Notes under the pieces: model-generated
What the model was told of the DNA's origin: nothing
The model's database searches: none
What the model saw: only the letters and a program-made list of their open reading frames with translations
Translations under genes and position numbers: made by a program
Part shown: one piece after another, positions 46,977 through 61,413 of the stretch
Layout of the letters: the number at the start of each line of letters is the position of its first letter
Position numbering within the stretch: position 1 is the stretch's first letter
NCBI GenBank assembly: GCA_033782935.1
Contig: JAWQEG010001554.1
Location: 163,083-227,082 of the forward strand
Direction: 5' to 3'
DNA length: 64,000 nt
Origin: Petrolisthes cinctipes
Lineage: Eukaryota; Arthropoda; Malacostraca; Decapoda; Porcellanidae

Positions 46977-48021
46977 ACTTTTTATCATACAAACTTCCGT
47001 AGATTTTTTTAATATGTATTTTAAAATATTCACCCTTATGGCACAAAAGATTACAAAAAGGACCTCCACTGGTATTATAACTGTAAACTTATGTTCCAAA
47101 TCAACTATCACAAATGCAGTTAGCAATCAATTTTTTCATAATGATAGGACAAACATTAATACAATAACAATATGTTTTCATGACAATATAGCATTAAAAA
47201 AGAGCTAACTCTCCAATAAATCTCTTACTTTATATCACTTATAAAACAATACAGAATTATGGTGTGATCAAAATTGAGATCAGTAGTAATTTTATCAGCT
47301 TAGGCTACTCAGACTTCAACTTCTACAGTATTTTCCATAATCATCCAACAGTAAAAGTTGGCCGGTACAAGTGTGAATACCTTAAATTTGTCAATTATAA
47401 CTTCTCTTGAAGTATACCAACAATAAGTAAAACAGCAACAGATGAACAACAGTGAAAATATATGAGTGAGCAAATATCCTGAACACGATTATATATTTAC
47501 CCTAATTTATGTAAACACACCCACATAACACGCAAGTACACTTCCACACAATGTCCTGATTTCAAACATATCTGACTTGTTAGTAACATTCTGAGGTTGT
47601 AATAATAGTAAATCTTTACCTCAATGTTCAGTACAGTACAGTAATTACAAAAATATTTTCTTCAGACACAGTACTTATTTATATATATATTTATATATAT
47701 ACATATACAAAGAGCAAACCCTTTACATACAATACTGTAGTTTTAAGTTGTTTGACAATGAGAATCTAACTAATATTATATTCATCCAATATCCATTCTC
47801 ATTGTTATTATTGTATTCCAGAGCGCTAATGCTAAAGTACCAGTTGTCCTAAACATGAGAGAAGGGGACTCTTCTTGCATTAAAGTATGAGCTCTATACA
47901 CACTGGGACTATAATAGGCCTCTATGATCTGTTCTTTCTTGCAAGTACTGCTGTAGACTGAATACAGTAGATTGGTTTCTCTACCCTTCATCCATCTTTA
48001 GAAGTAATATTAATTAATGCC

Positions 48022-48094
48022 CTGGGATGACAACCATGAGAATGCTGCTTAGAGAAGGCAAAAAGGCCTCTATCTCAAGAGGTTGTCATCCCAG
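48022..48094. repeat. Small hairpin with 14-bp stem
   Basis: CTGGGATGACAACC and GGTTGTCATCCCAG are perfect complements about 45 bases apart, with the partial inner pairing AGGCAAAAAGGCCT. Confidence 0.7.
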
Positions 48095-48362
48095 AGCACT
48101 ACTCAAGACCCTACCCAGATATACTGTTTTCCATCCCTCAATCAAGAAACTTTCTCACAAAGGGTAACAGTTCTCAACTAACCTTGGGACACTTTAATCC
48201 TTGGTAAACAGTGGATGAAAAGGTTTCCAGACTACTGTAGGTATGGTTGAGATAGTGGCCAACAGAGGACTCTGCATTGTTGAATAGATCTCTCACCTCA
48301 ACTATCTCGAGGACCAAAGGGTTAGACAATCTCGCACATTTAATTCCCATGACTAGAAGAAT

Positions 48363-48450
48363 TCTCAGAGAGTCTTATAGTATAAATCATCTTTACTCAT
48401 GGACAATCTCAGAGAGTCTTATAGTATAAATCATCTTTACTCATGGACAA
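48363..48450. repeat. Perfect tandem duplication, 2 x 44 bp
   Basis: TCTCAGAGAGTCTTATAGTA ... TCATGGACAA occurs twice without any difference, so it is a recent duplication or an assembly artefact. Confidence 0.92.
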
Positions 48451-49617
48451 CTCGTGACAATAACATTAGTGCTTTGGAACATTGGTCTCTTAGCTAAGCG
48501 TTTGACTGCTCAAAGCAGAAATGCTTGCTTTTTCCCTGGCAAGAAGGAAATCAAAGCTAAGATTGAACATGTTTGAATGAATGCTTCATACATGTGCTCA
48601 AATTATATTAACAGGTGTAGAGGCAATGGTATTTGAGTACAGTACTTCCAACACTCTGAACCATTTTCCATCAACTGAGTTTCCTTCCTTGTACAGAATA
48701 GTCTGTCCACTTACAAGACCTTTCTTCAACCTTGGCTTCAATTCCCCTTTAATCAGGAAAACAAAGAAATTGGAGACAATGACTGTTCTGGAAAAATCCA
48801 TATATTACACTTCTACAACTCTGACATACCAATGGTCAATAATACTAGGTTAATATTTTTACAAAAATAATTCTGAGCATCACAGTAAAATAATATATAC
48901 TGTATCACACAACTGCAGTGGGATGAAGGATTAATGCTTTAAACTTTAATCATTATGAAATCATAGTGATCTCACACACAGTCATTTGTACTGAAATTTT
49001 ATCATATGTAAAGTTCTAAAGTGAAAAACTACAAAATTTGGAAAGATAAAAATATAATTCAAACTGTACTGATATTCTTAAGGTGCCTGTGATGTTGAAA
49101 AACTGGAGGAACCAGTGGCATTTATTGTCACTGTCTTACTCCTCCTTAAAGGTCTGGGTGATATGCTGCTGACTCAAGAATATATCAAAATAATTCTGGT
49201 ACCAGTAATCACAGAAACAACTTCCTAGTTTGATCCATAACAAAAGGGCTCAACCCATCATTATTGATAAGTTCAATAATGTTATCCAGAAGAAAACATA
49301 CAAGATCAACCAGTACTGGATATACATCCTTGGACTGAAGTGGCTAATAAACATTTATTTAAGACATTAACCAACCCCTTTACTCCAGGAAGTTTTCTTT
49401 TTAACTGATGGCAGTGAATGAGAACTTATATGAGATACACAAGTTACTTTACATTCTTTGAATGAACAAATTGAAGTTTATATTAACTTTTACTTGTCTA
49501 TCTTTCCTCCGGGCTATAATGTGAGTATCCTGCATTATAAACTTGCCACACTATACTTAGTACAGTATATGGAGATGAGCACTGAAATATTTTTATGAGG
49601 TGATCAGAACAAAGAAA

Positions 49618-52285
49618 CTAAAGAACAAAGCCTGCCAAAGTCCTACACCTAGAGCCTCTACACCTCTGAAGATTTTTCAGTAAATGACGAAGTTTCTTGT
49701 GGGCATTAGAGCCAAGGGTGGATACAGTATTATTAAGTTCCCAGGGATCCACTGCAAGATCATATAACTCTTCAAAATTCTCTGAATCAAGCCACTGGCA
49801 ATATAGACGGTTCTCCCGGGAGCCAAGCTGTCTTAGACATGCGTACGTATTGTTACTGGAATCTTCACATTTGCAGGCAAAGTCAGGGTTACAACCAGAC
49901 ATGCCTGGTGAAGGTACACTTGGACAACCTGGATTAGTATCCCTACCTTCCCCAGAATGTTCTACCAACATGGTCCGTCGCACCTGTTGATGCCCAGATA
50001 CCATATTTCGAAACTGGTCCTCTCTCTTTTCCTCATCATCCATAATTATATGCTTTAGAGACATTCCATCCATGTATTTAGGAACAGGTATACCAGCCAC
50101 CTCTAAGAAGGTGGGAGCTAAGTCAATATTAGTGGTGGGATAAGCAATAGTTTTACCTTTGGGAACACCAGGGCCCCGTACCAGGAAAGGAACACGGACG
50201 TCAGTCTCGTATGGTTCTCGCTTGTCCAGGGGCTGTGAAAATTGCCCTAGATGATATCCATTATCAGAAGTGAATACAATATATGTGTTATCTAAAAGGT
50301 TCTGAACCTCTAAGGATTTCACCACCTCGTATACCAACTGATCAACAGAAAGTAATGTTCGGAGTCGGTTACGGTACACATCATCCACCTTGTTCAAAAC
50401 ATCAGTAGGTAGTGGCTGCACACCCTGCCTTAGTAGCCAGTGTTTTCTTGGCCCTGCCACGACATTAAAGTTGTCTGTCCTGGGAGCTGCATCCGAGGAA
50501 AAGTTGTGTGCATACCTGGGGGCTGGGGTGAAGGGAGCATGACAAGCAGGGGTAGATAGCATCATAAAGAAGGGTTTAGTCTGAGGTCGCTTTTCCAAAA
50601 ATTCCAATGCCCTTCTACGGATAACATCTGTGAGGTAGTCTTCTGAGGGATCATCTTTATGGGTCTCTCGAGTCCCATTGATAGATAGTGTGTAATTATA
50701 ATAACGAGAGTTGCCCTTCAATCCTACCCACCAGTCCCAGCCCGGTGGTACATGACTTAGCCCTCCAGCTGATTTTTCTCCATACTGATTCAGATACTTG
50801 CCCGCAAAGAAAGTGGTGTAACCAGCTCCATGTAGGTGTGCAGCAAATGTTTTTTTCTCGGGTCCATCCTGCACCATACACCAACCGGCATCACACACAC
50901 GCCAACGACGATAATGCCAAAGTAAAGAAAGGAAATCAGTGGTCAGGAGCACACATTAACATATAGCATGGCAATATTATTTTTCAGTCATAATAATTTA
51001 GTGCCAAAACCTATTACAACATCCATAAAAAAAGCTGCTACAGTAACAATATTAATGCCTCACCTGCCAACGCTGACTACTGCACTGTCCACTGAGAGAA
51101 TTGTTGATGGCCCCATGGTTGTGGACGTACTGGCCCGTCAAGATACTTGACCTGTTTCAGCCAGAGTTTGGCACCACACCAAGAATGTCAATAAAACACT
51201 ACCATACATTTACATCCCAAATGGTAATGAACAGAATATCTCTGAGTATATAATGGGGTTGGGTACAGGATAGTAGTGAATGCAAAGGCAAAATAAATTA
51301 GTAAAAGAAATAAATTAAATAAATAGCACCTCAAGCATAGTGTGCAACTGATTGGCTGACTGACTAGAGTAAAAGTTGTCCCAAAAGGTTAATGAGAAAA
51401 AAACAAAAACAAAGAACAAGTGAGGAACTGGGAAAGAGAATCTACCCATCTATTTCCAGACATGTTTCATGAGGTTAGTCATTAAAGCAAATTTTTTCTG
51501 TCCCTTCTCCATAAGAAATATGGACATTTCACTTTTAAAAGCCATTTATAAAACAGGGGTAGCCCTGAAACCAACCACAGACCCACCTGCTGGGGCAACA
51601 GAGAGGACTGGCCACGAAAGCATTGGTGAGGGTGAGACCATGAGCAGCAAGTAGTTGTTGTGTGTGTATCATGGGTTTCATCCCTCCCAGTACAGCATCC
51701 TGGTCGTCAGTCAAGATGAACACAATGTTGGGGGACTGCGGCTGCTGAAGGTAATTAATATGTCAAGGATATTTCAAGTATGCATACAGTACATAATTAT
51801 CTCTATACAGTACAGGTACTATATTAAGTTTACAATTTATTATACAGTAATGATTATTCAAGACTTAGATAAACACATAGTACTGTATACATACACATAT
51901 AATGTAACTTTAATTTAAAACTATAACTGGACTTAATTCTTAATTTACATTATATATCCATTGACATACAATATTTCTCCTTATCATCTGGGATATTATT
52001 AAGGTTAAGAATGAGGGTGAAATACAGTTGATAGTGTCCATAGACTTTCATGAGTTCTGGGAACACTGGACCATTTGGGGAGGGTGATAATTAGCCTTGG
52101 AGAGGTTCGCAATCTAAATATGTCCTAAGAAACAACAGACTACATAATGTATCACATGTTATCTGACTTACTGTATTGTTATATTCCTGATAGTCATTAT
52201 GGTTCTGGTATGGTGTTGAGAAATAGATGACGTACAGGAAGAGTGCACAACCCAGAATTAGGTACACTATTTGCTGGATCTCCAT
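49618..52285 (-). CDS. GNS: N-acetylglucosamine-6-sulfatase (lysosomal)
   Basis: Four coding exons on the minus strand: 52285-52172, 51744-51587, 51151-51064, 50868-49618; 536 residues (human GNS 552). The enzyme removes the 6-sulfate from N-acetylglucosamine-6-sulfate ends of heparan and keratan sulfate in lysosomes. Exon 1 gives an N-terminal hydrophobic segment ([17 protein letters not shown]). Exon 2 has the metal-binding VFILTDDQD and the CCPSR signature (87-91), whose first Cys becomes formylglycine. Exon 3 continues [13 protein letters not shown]. The large exon 4 holds [97 protein letters not shown] and a Cys-rich [19 protein letters not shown] segment. Exon 2 has a NAGNAG acceptor (one optional Gln at residue 39). 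A GGGAAG|GTAAGT donor at 52681 may end an upstream noncoding exon. Confidence 0.95.
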
Positions 52286-52931
52286 TATTCACATCTTCCT
52301 GTACACTGTCTTGCTCTCTTCTCCCTCCTCTGCACTCTTTCAATAAATAAGCACCATAATCAGTAATGTTTCATCAAGATGATTAAAGTATCATACTGGA
52401 AATTACTGTATATGACACTAGAATTTCTACAGGATTCTCCAGTCCTGATTAATACTCTCAGGTTTATCACTGAATAAGCATATTTGAACATATGTTCTCA
52501 ACAGATCAAGTAATTCTGCAGCAATAAGAAACTAAATAATTCAAAACAGATTAATATACACTAGAAAAATGTGGGGTTTTTATGATTGTTGTGTACTGTC
52601 CGAAAAAAACTAAACCTGACCAGTTATATAATAATGTTATAATCTTGAACTGTGGACTAGACGATCGTCGCCATACTTACCTTCCCAGGGAAATGCAAAG
52701 CTCCAACCTTACTGTTCACATGTAACACGGCAGCCAATCCATTATCATTATTTCTCACTACTTATGTGAAACAGTGCACCTTGCCAACTCGTAATTACTT
52801 TGCTTTACGACGGATTGTTTCTCAAAGAAATTTTGCAGTTGCAAACGTCAAAATTCCACCGTCCTTGACGAAGCCATACAATGTAAACAAAATGTTTATC
52901 TATGCACAACTTTTACGGGGTCACATTTACG

Positions 52932-52934
<3 letters not shown>

Positions 52935-52976
<42 letters not shown>
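52935..52976. repeat. (CT)n microsatellite
   Basis: 21 uninterrupted CT units. Confidence 0.98.
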
Positions 52977-52979
<3 letters not shown>

Positions 52980-53769
52980 TAAACAGGCATTCAATTCATC
53001 TTCGCGTTTTCATTTCTATAATACAAGAATTGAAAATAAAATAATGAGACAAAGAAAAAAAATTTGCCAGGTCGTCCACATATTCTTTATAATTATGTCC
53101 TGGACGTGATAGCCATAATGAGAGGAATAAAGGATATATGGGAGCTGAAAATGATCCTCGCACATTCCAGCATGTCGTGGAATACGACTATAATGAGAAG
53201 GCGTTGTTAAAAGATTGATAAAACAAAGACCGAATCAGGGGGGATTCATGCCACCTTGAGATTTTTTCCCGATTTGTTTTTACAACAATTTTTTTTTAGC
53301 ATTTTATCCAGGCATTTATGGCAGGCAATTCTCCTGATATGTTGGTCTCCCTCCTCCCCCTAAAGTTTCCATGTAACAAGGTATTCTGGAGCGTTAATGC
53401 ATCTCGTGCTATAAAAACATGATCTTCTATCAAAATATCAGAATATTGGTGAGCAATTTCAAACCTATTGTCCCTATTATGCCTTTTTCAACTGATGATC
53501 CATTTGTAGGTGTGGCACCTGCATAGGTCTATCGGCTGAATGAGTTTGAAGATGAGTTTGTGGATACCAGTAATGATCAGTATAATTATAAAGCATTGAA
53601 TGTTATATGCTATAAACTGACATTCCCGTAACATTTATTCATCCTATACCGTATATGTGTCTGAGCACAAACATGGATAGAAGAGGTGATGCTTTAATCC
53701 ATACTAAGTTAAGTTAAATTTTTGTCACAATATTTGTAATATATATACTGTATCTTTAGCGATTTAAAC

Positions 53770-54291
53770 TTGGCGGGTGAGTGCGCCGTCAGACCGCCGT
53801 ATGGGTGCAGCTCCCCGATGACGTCACGGCTATTGCTATCTTGTCGAGCCTCATTTATTTCCCATCCTACCTTGTCAACTCACATTTACTCACCATTTTT
53901 TGTAAATCAATAGGCATAAAAATAATCGAACTATACAATTTCTTGGTTACTGGGCACGAATTCTACCAATGATGGTGAATAAAAACGTTTATAGGAAAAT
54001 GGCGGCGAAGATTTTGGCAGCTAATGCATATTTTTACCGTGACAATCCTCCCCTTTCAACATTCCTAGGTATTAAATCAAGCCGGAATATTTATGCACAC
54101 CATCCTGAATCGGTTCGGACGGACAATCAGAGTCTAATAATGGCGATAAAAATATATATAGGAAAATGCCTGGGAAGACTTTGGCATCCATGGTCAGTCT
54201 TGTGGCGGCTCAGCTGTTAGTGGTAAAGCCGTCTGCTACGTCAAGTCAATTTTCATTTATTTACATTCCCATACATTGTCCACTGTGCTAG
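53770..54291 (+). promoter_or_regulatory. Candidate promoter and noncoding first exon of an unplaced gene
   Basis: The GC content jumps from the AT-rich flank. A perfect palindromic CRE, TGACGTCA, lies at 53819-53826. Two related segments follow (53987-54030 and 54146-54190, both with TATAGGAAAATG and AA.A.TTTGGCA). At 54288-54297 a consensus donor CTAG|GTGAGT appears. No convincing coding frame crosses the donor, so the exon would be untranslated. It is oriented away from GNS. Confidence 0.35.
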
Positions 54292-54942
54292 GTGAGTACT
54301 TAACGAGTGTGTCTTTGCCGTGTCGAGGGGTCAAGGGTAGTCATAGCACCACAGAAGGCTTCGTTTTGATAGGAAATATGGGTAAGAAGCAAGTGGTTGT
54401 GGTGGTGGTGGTGGTGGCTGGGGTTGACTTCTCTCTCTATCTCTATCTCTTTCTCTTTCTCTCATTCCATACCTCTCCCACCCTCCCTCCCTTCCTCACT
54501 CACTCACTTACTCACTCCATCACACCTCTCCCTTGTCCGTCCCTCTCACCTTCCTTCCACGCCTCTCCCCTCCTCTCCCACTTGTTCTAGGCCTACAATA
54601 ATTTTTCCACCACCATTCCCATCCTCTCACTCACTAACTCACTCACTCTCACTCGTCCATCCCTTCCTCTCCTTTCTTAACTTTGACTGCATTACCAATT
54701 CTCCATTTTTCCCCCAGATTACTCATTCGTATCTTGATTATGCATTTTTCTATGATGACTCATTTTTTGCCACGAAGATTAATAATATTCTGGATACACA
54801 CATACATTTTCCTCCATAAGTACTACTGTATAACGTATAATACATACTTACATACATAATTTAACTACATTGGAGTGCCTTGATTCATCCAAAGTATATA
54901 TAGATGCCAGGAAACAGGACCATATGAACAGAAATAGTGGTG

Positions 54943-55013
54943 GCCTGTTGTTGCTTGGATTAGTTTGGAGGAATCAATTGCTCCAGATTTACCAACACCT
55001 TTAAGTGTAATAT
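54943..55013. repeat. Right half of the GGGGAGATTTTC-type MITE, copy 3
   Basis: CCTGTTGTTGCTTGGATTAG, then TTTGGAGGAATCA and TTACCAACACCTTTAAG, follows the right half of 26307-26472. The left half is absent. Confidence 0.55.
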
Positions 55014-58000
55014 TTTATCGGGTCTTTCATAGTGTGTACATAATTTTCCTATTTAAATATTTGTTACTATTTATGTGTCTGACTACAGAGATGTGTTCTC
55101 AGTCCCTCAAGAATCTTTCATTGTCCCGGTTTTAGGCTTAAGCTCATTGCAACCCTATGTTAGTCATTTATTTTCCTATTTGACTGGAAAAGAATATGCA
55201 GATAGTAATTTTAACTGTACAAGTGATAGAAATATTTATGGTTTCTCAGGATTTGGTTTCAGACAGCCAAGAACAGTGTAAAAAGATACCTCACAAGGGA
55301 AACCCATTGAGTTTGATCATATTTCAAATTTGGAAGTTGGAGCAGTAGGCTAGTCAGCTTTCCTCCAATGAGTACCCGGTATTGTTTTATGGAAATAGGC
55401 TAATGTATAGTACAGTATAAACAAGCCTATATTTACTTCACTTGGTGTTAGGAATGCAAGTCCAACTCATCCAAGGCCATCAATTTACTCCTTCCTTGTA
55501 CGTTACAGTCCTAGATATAAATGGTCTTTATTGTGGAGTTATATAGTTATTCTTATCACCAGACTTAGACCTAATGGTGGGTTGTAATACTTTACAATAG
55601 GAAATACTGTACACAATAGGCCAATAGTAACAGTTTGGTGGGAAGATAACTAAATTGGGCAGTGACTTGACAAAAGCAATTATGTTTGCATGTTAGTTTT
55701 GTGTTCTTATTCATCTTACATACCATTTTGATTAGTATAACTCGAGATCTATATACAGTATACAGTATGTTGGTAGGCATTTCAGGGAAGCTAAATTCTC
55801 ACCAATGATATACTTGATTAGCCCAAAGTAAAATATATTTTAGCCAGCTCTCCTCTGGCAGACATCCAACTGATCAGTCAGTAGACAGAACCTGACGAGA
55901 GGTATGTACAGTATTTAAAGCCTGCAAGAATTTGGGTGAACCACAAGGAGAAATATTTAAGTTACGGGTAATATGTATGAGGTTCCCACATTGAATCTAA
56001 TTCAATTTTATTATAGGCTAGGGTTATCATTTTATAGAAAACATTCCAATTACAGTACTTTTATCAGTTCAGGAGAAACTCATGTTTTGAAAGGGAATAA
56101 TATGGCACGGTTCTGCACTGTTTGTAATTTACTGGCTTCTTACGGTACCGTACATATCTTTTTCTGTCTGATAGTTTTTGCTACATATGGATGAGTGACA
56201 CAATTCAGGTTAATGATGGTTGGCTCCTTCATTTACCCAACGGTAAATTTCCCAGGAGTTAAACGAGACAAAAAAGAAAATATTGGAAATGGTACATACA
56301 CGGAATGTTCCTCATACCCACCCCATAGAGCTCTGTGTCAGACAATAGAATGTGGAACAGCAGCTAGATGCAACATTTCTGGTAACTGAATGTGAAAGTG
56401 GGTGGTGGGGAATGTGGGAGCATTTGGTGTTTTGCTTACCCATCACCAACCCCTTCCCTCCCCAACCCTCATAATGATTTGTTTCTCTTTCATTGTTGAT
56501 AATTTATACCATATATAAATTATTACAGATTGATTGATTCCCTTCCTAAATACAGTTGTTTATTTATATTTTGGAATGTGTGCCATTTTTTAAATAATAA
56601 TTTAAGCCCATTAATTAGGGATCTTCCCAGTGCCAAGTCCAGTTCAGCAAAATTAATATAGGCAAATAATTATATGGATCCAGGTTGCTGAAGGGATTAC
56701 TATGGTGATTACTAAAGGCAAGTACTGTAGCCTTTTTAGGTTAGTGAAGTTGGCATGTATATCATAGGTGAAGCAGTTGTTGTTCACACACAGTATTGGT
56801 GGGTGTTCTTGGAGAAAGGCATGGCAAAGTGTTTAGAACACTTTGTTCATAACCCATTTTTAAGAGATTTGAATCTTTTTAATGGCAAAGTGAATTATCT
56901 TTTGTACTTTATAGTGATACAGTATTTCTGTTACTGTTTATAGTTCATTGAATATCTTAAAACATTCTTCTTGGTCATAAGACATATGAGGATAGATCTG
57001 TGAATGAAAAGGTGAGCAAAGAGATGATGATTATTTATTGTTACATCAGTCTTGGGTTTAGGTGTCTCCCTGTACTACCTGTAGTGCATAATATCAGATG
57101 CTTAAATGCTTGTGAAACAGGAGGAATAGAGGGAAGGCTCATAGGCATAGTATGGTATATTATATGTTGATGTAATGTATTTACATATTTCGGTACAGGT
57201 ACTATACCATACGTTACACTAGGAAGATACATATGGTTTATAGTTACAGATATGAATAATTGTAAATGTTTATATGAGTCTGCAGTACCTTGTATCAGTC
57301 TATTGCCTGGTGTTACACTTCATTTGGGTGGCCAGATGGAAGATTTTCCAGCTCTGAGGTGCTGTATGTACGGTACCGTAGCATATGTTTTGTGTTACAA
57401 GGAGGTAACATTTAGAGCTGACCTGCAAACCCATTTGCAGTACAGTATTTGCCTAAATTCAATGACATAGGGAAACACGGAAAATGTATTCTTAGCCCTT
57501 CACCCCAATGTCATATTATAAGACAACGTATTCTTGAAGTAGTTGGTAAAGAAGGCTGGAGCACAAAGGAAAAATCTCTTTGGTAAAGAATCTGGTGAAG
57601 GTGAAAAGACTTCATACCTTGCCTGACCAGCCGTATTATGGACGTGTTTCAACCCCTGCCCTTCCCTTCAAGGATATCCCACCTTAGTTATCAATACGTA
57701 CAGATATCGTAATTGGTTATACAGATAAAGGTATTGGTTTCTGATAAACTTGTTGAATTAATCCCACTTTGAGCAAGGCTTGCAGCTGGACATGTGAGGG
57801 TGATGAATTAAGCAAGATCAATTGTGCTGGGCGTGGTGCAGTGATTGCCTCATGGATATGTTTTGTTGATGTGTTATGGTGTGGAATGTTTTGACCCATC
57901 ATTGGTGGAGGGTACCATAATATATTTCCTTTCATGTGGATTATGAGAAGATATTTGTTGACACTCATGTAGGTCAAAACTGATTCCACTGAAGAGATTG

Positions 58001-60608
58001 CAGGCTAATCATTGCACATAGCCTACTGTAGACTGGATGGGGAGGAGTACTGTACTGTAGTGACTTCTAACTTATTATGAGCTTAATGTTCTTCATTGCC
58101 TGGCTCTGGGAAATATATATTTTTTATTTTAACGTCCCATGTAATGCAAACAGAGGTAAATTATGCCAAACATTTGCACACCTGTATTTGAGAATGGAAA
58201 GGTCTTGACAGATATAAGGAAACTATTTTAGTGTGTTAATGGCTAGGTAAAATAAAATGCTATATAGTATTATCTTAATTATTTTCTATTTTTTGCAAGG
58301 AAGTAAACTAGTCATAGTGTTATGTTTTTTTTTTTTTTCATATGAGTGTAAAACGGCAAATGATAAAATTATACTAGTTATGAAGCTAAAAGCCCTTGGA
58401 TATTTCAGCATATGCCTAAATGAAATAGGAATTTCTGTATACAGTATTATAAAATATTTATCCACAAAATTTTCTTAATTAAAGATGAAGGAAACATTTC
58501 CCTTGATAACTTGTCATCAAGCAATGCAGGTAAACCACTATTACATTAAGATAAATATTGTGCAGTAATTACTGACAGTCATCACCTTCACATTATTAGA
58601 AGTTCAAGTTGTCTTCCAACCTTAGTATATTTCATACCCTCTCTTTATTTATAATGTGCTGGGGGCTGGGGTCATTGTGTTGGAACTCATCATTAAAATT
58701 GGAGTAAATAGTTTTACAATCATATGCCCTTCCTTTTAGCTGCCTTTTACAACATACAGGAGATATGTTAGGCCTAATCTTGAAAAATCCAGGCCTACAG
58801 TACTCTCAGTAATCACTAACAGTGGTTCGAATTATAATGGTTCTTGCATTCATGGAAAATGAGTGTTTTCGTGACAAACAAGATATAATTGTGTTTAGTG
58901 TAGAAATTGAGGAACATTGTTTATGTGGAGAGTGTTTGGATTTTTTTTTCACCATAGCTAACATACTAATATACCCTACTTTCCTGTATGGCGTAAAATG
59001 TACCATTTGCTGCGCTACAGAGAAATGTGTGTTTTAGCTTTGTGTTGCGTTAATTGGGATGAACATGTCAATGGAGGTGATTTTTTGAAAATATAGGCTA
59101 GTTTGCAGTAAAAAGAATTCAGCCCTTTGCACTGTTGGTGTAATGGGCTGTTGATACTACAGTACTGTACTGTACTTAATATTTATATTTTTGTGTTCAA
59201 CATATGATTTTCCATTTACAGTGGGTGTGGCCTATGTGTTCATTTTCTATGTTGATAATGTGTTCTGTGTATGATAGTGTGTACTGTTTTGTGGGTGTAT
59301 TCAGTGTGTATAATCTGTGTCGGTACAGTTCTGGTATAGGTATTCTATACTAATGTCTTTCAATGTGTTGTCAGTCTGCTGGTTGTGTTGTGTGTTGTTA
59401 TAATTATGTGCTTAGGTGTATAGTCAGTTTCGTATGAATGTTTAACTCTTTCATAATCAGGTTACACAAGTAATTGCTAGACTTTTATTTGACACAGGTA
59501 AATCCCTTATAACCAAGAGGGATTTGTTCTACCGTGTGTATTCAAAGTGTTCCACATTGTATATTTAGTATATCCTTGAGAGTGTATTTTGCATTTCCTT
59601 TAGTGTACTCCAAAGTAGGCAGTCATAATATTTGCTCATATGAAGGAACTTAATGGTATGCATCAAATAACACACCAAATTGTTTACCACAGTGGCTGAA
59701 GGCTGAATGTAATACACACAAACTCCACACAGAGTACACAATGCACCCTTCACGTACACAAAAGGGGATGAATGGCCTGCAAACACTGATGTTCACAAAA
59801 ATTCCCTCCTTGCACATTGTATGTACTCGATTATATTATAAAGACAATTTGAAGTGTGTATGTTGCAAACTCTTTAGCATGCATGTGTATGCATCACTAT
59901 TGTTTACAGTAGCGAAATTGACGTATCCTGGCAGATTTACATGAATAAAATAAGGTTCTTCTAAATTTTGGAAAACACATGGGGAAGTAAATGTTATAGT
60001 TTTGACTGTACATAAAGAAATCTTTTTCCTGTCCTTGAGAATTATACTTAACAAAGCAATCATTATTTTTATACCTGTACTTAGGCCTATTCGCAGCGTG
60101 ATTATGCCTAAAGTATACAGCTTACGCTAGTAGTTTACAAGAGGTTTGCGGGCCTGCTTTCACACTACAGTAATTAGAATTTTTTTTTAAATTGTGGTGA
60201 ACCACGTTTGACTATTGTTTGAAAACAGAAAATGGAAGATTTGATAATTATCAGGGTCAGTATTTTTGTGTTGGTTTGATTCATTCAGCTGAGTTGCAGT
60301 GTTACAATGGAAGTAAGAGCACTATCGTACTTTTTTTTTCGTAACAGGTACTGTACTGTACTGTATGGTACATGGTTTAACACAGTTCCAGTACAACTGC
60401 CTAAATATATAATGATGGAGATATAGTACTATGACGTAAGTATTATCTCTACACAAACAGACATTACAGTAACTACCGAGACCGAGTGAGTAGCCTAACA
60501 CAAATATCCAGAGAGATAAGATAGAGCTGGCTGGCTGTCAGCTCTTTAATTCTGGCTCTTCTCCCGTCTGACCTTTTATGTACTTTAAGATTCACCCTGC
60601 AGTCTATG

Positions 60609-60612
<4 letters not shown>

Positions 60613-60680
<68 letters not shown>
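60613..60680. repeat. (CT)n microsatellite
   Basis: 34 uninterrupted CT units. Confidence 0.98.
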
Positions 60681-60682
<2 letters not shown>

Positions 60683-60902
60683 GCTACATTGCCAGCGCCC
60701 ATCTTGAAATTTTAAAATTCCTTTCACTTGGCTTACTTGCCTTTACCCTCTGATGCCCACAACTTTCTTTTCACCTTTCTTATCATACTCACACTTCTTC
60801 TCTTTATATTACACTCTTTTATTTCACTATTTTGCTAGAGGAACTTGAGCTCATTGAGAGATAGCTTATTTACTTGTTCGTAGGAGTTTTGCAAGAGATA
60901 CA

Positions 60903-61253
<351 letters not shown>

Positions 61254-61257
61254 TGAA

Positions 61258-61413
61258 CTGAAGCGATACAACCGTGATCTGTGTGGTAAATTCTTTACAT
61301 ACAGCATCTGCGGTACTTGGAACGCGCTTCCTGCTGATGTAGTCAACAGCAACTCTGTGGATCAGTTCAAGTCCAGATTAGACAAAGTCTTAAATCACCG
61401 TCTAGGTGTTTAA
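61258..61413 (+). mobile_element. LINE ORF2 C-terminal remnant
   Basis: The frame reads ELKRYNRDLCGKFFTYSICG, then TWNALPADVVNSNSVDQFKS and RLDKVLNHRLGV with a stop. FF..R....WN.LP..VV.A.SV..FK..LD is the standard end of CR1/Jockey-type LINE polyproteins. Only this last ~50-residue piece remains, directly after the CT array. Confidence 0.75.

Larger units (their letters stand above)
44289..49617. other. Intergenic region between convergent FAM98 and GNS
   Basis: No gene. AATAAA at 44543-44548 suits the FAM98 transcript. 44926-46970 is nested retrotransposon debris. 47000-49600 is AT-rich with a hairpin at 48022-48094 and a perfect 44-bp tandem duplication at 48363-48450. TTTATT at 49354-49359 and 49121-49126 are candidate GNS polyadenylation signals on the minus strand. 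Confidence 0.6.

Noticed and set aside
54276..54819. Overlapping frames with Trp and Leu/Pro/Ser runs
   Set aside because: Products of GTGGTGGTGG and CT-rich simple sequence downstream of the candidate donor.
55075..55281. 68-residue frame with mixed composition
   Set aside because: No recognisable motif, no splice context that extends it, and it lies in an AT-rich desert.
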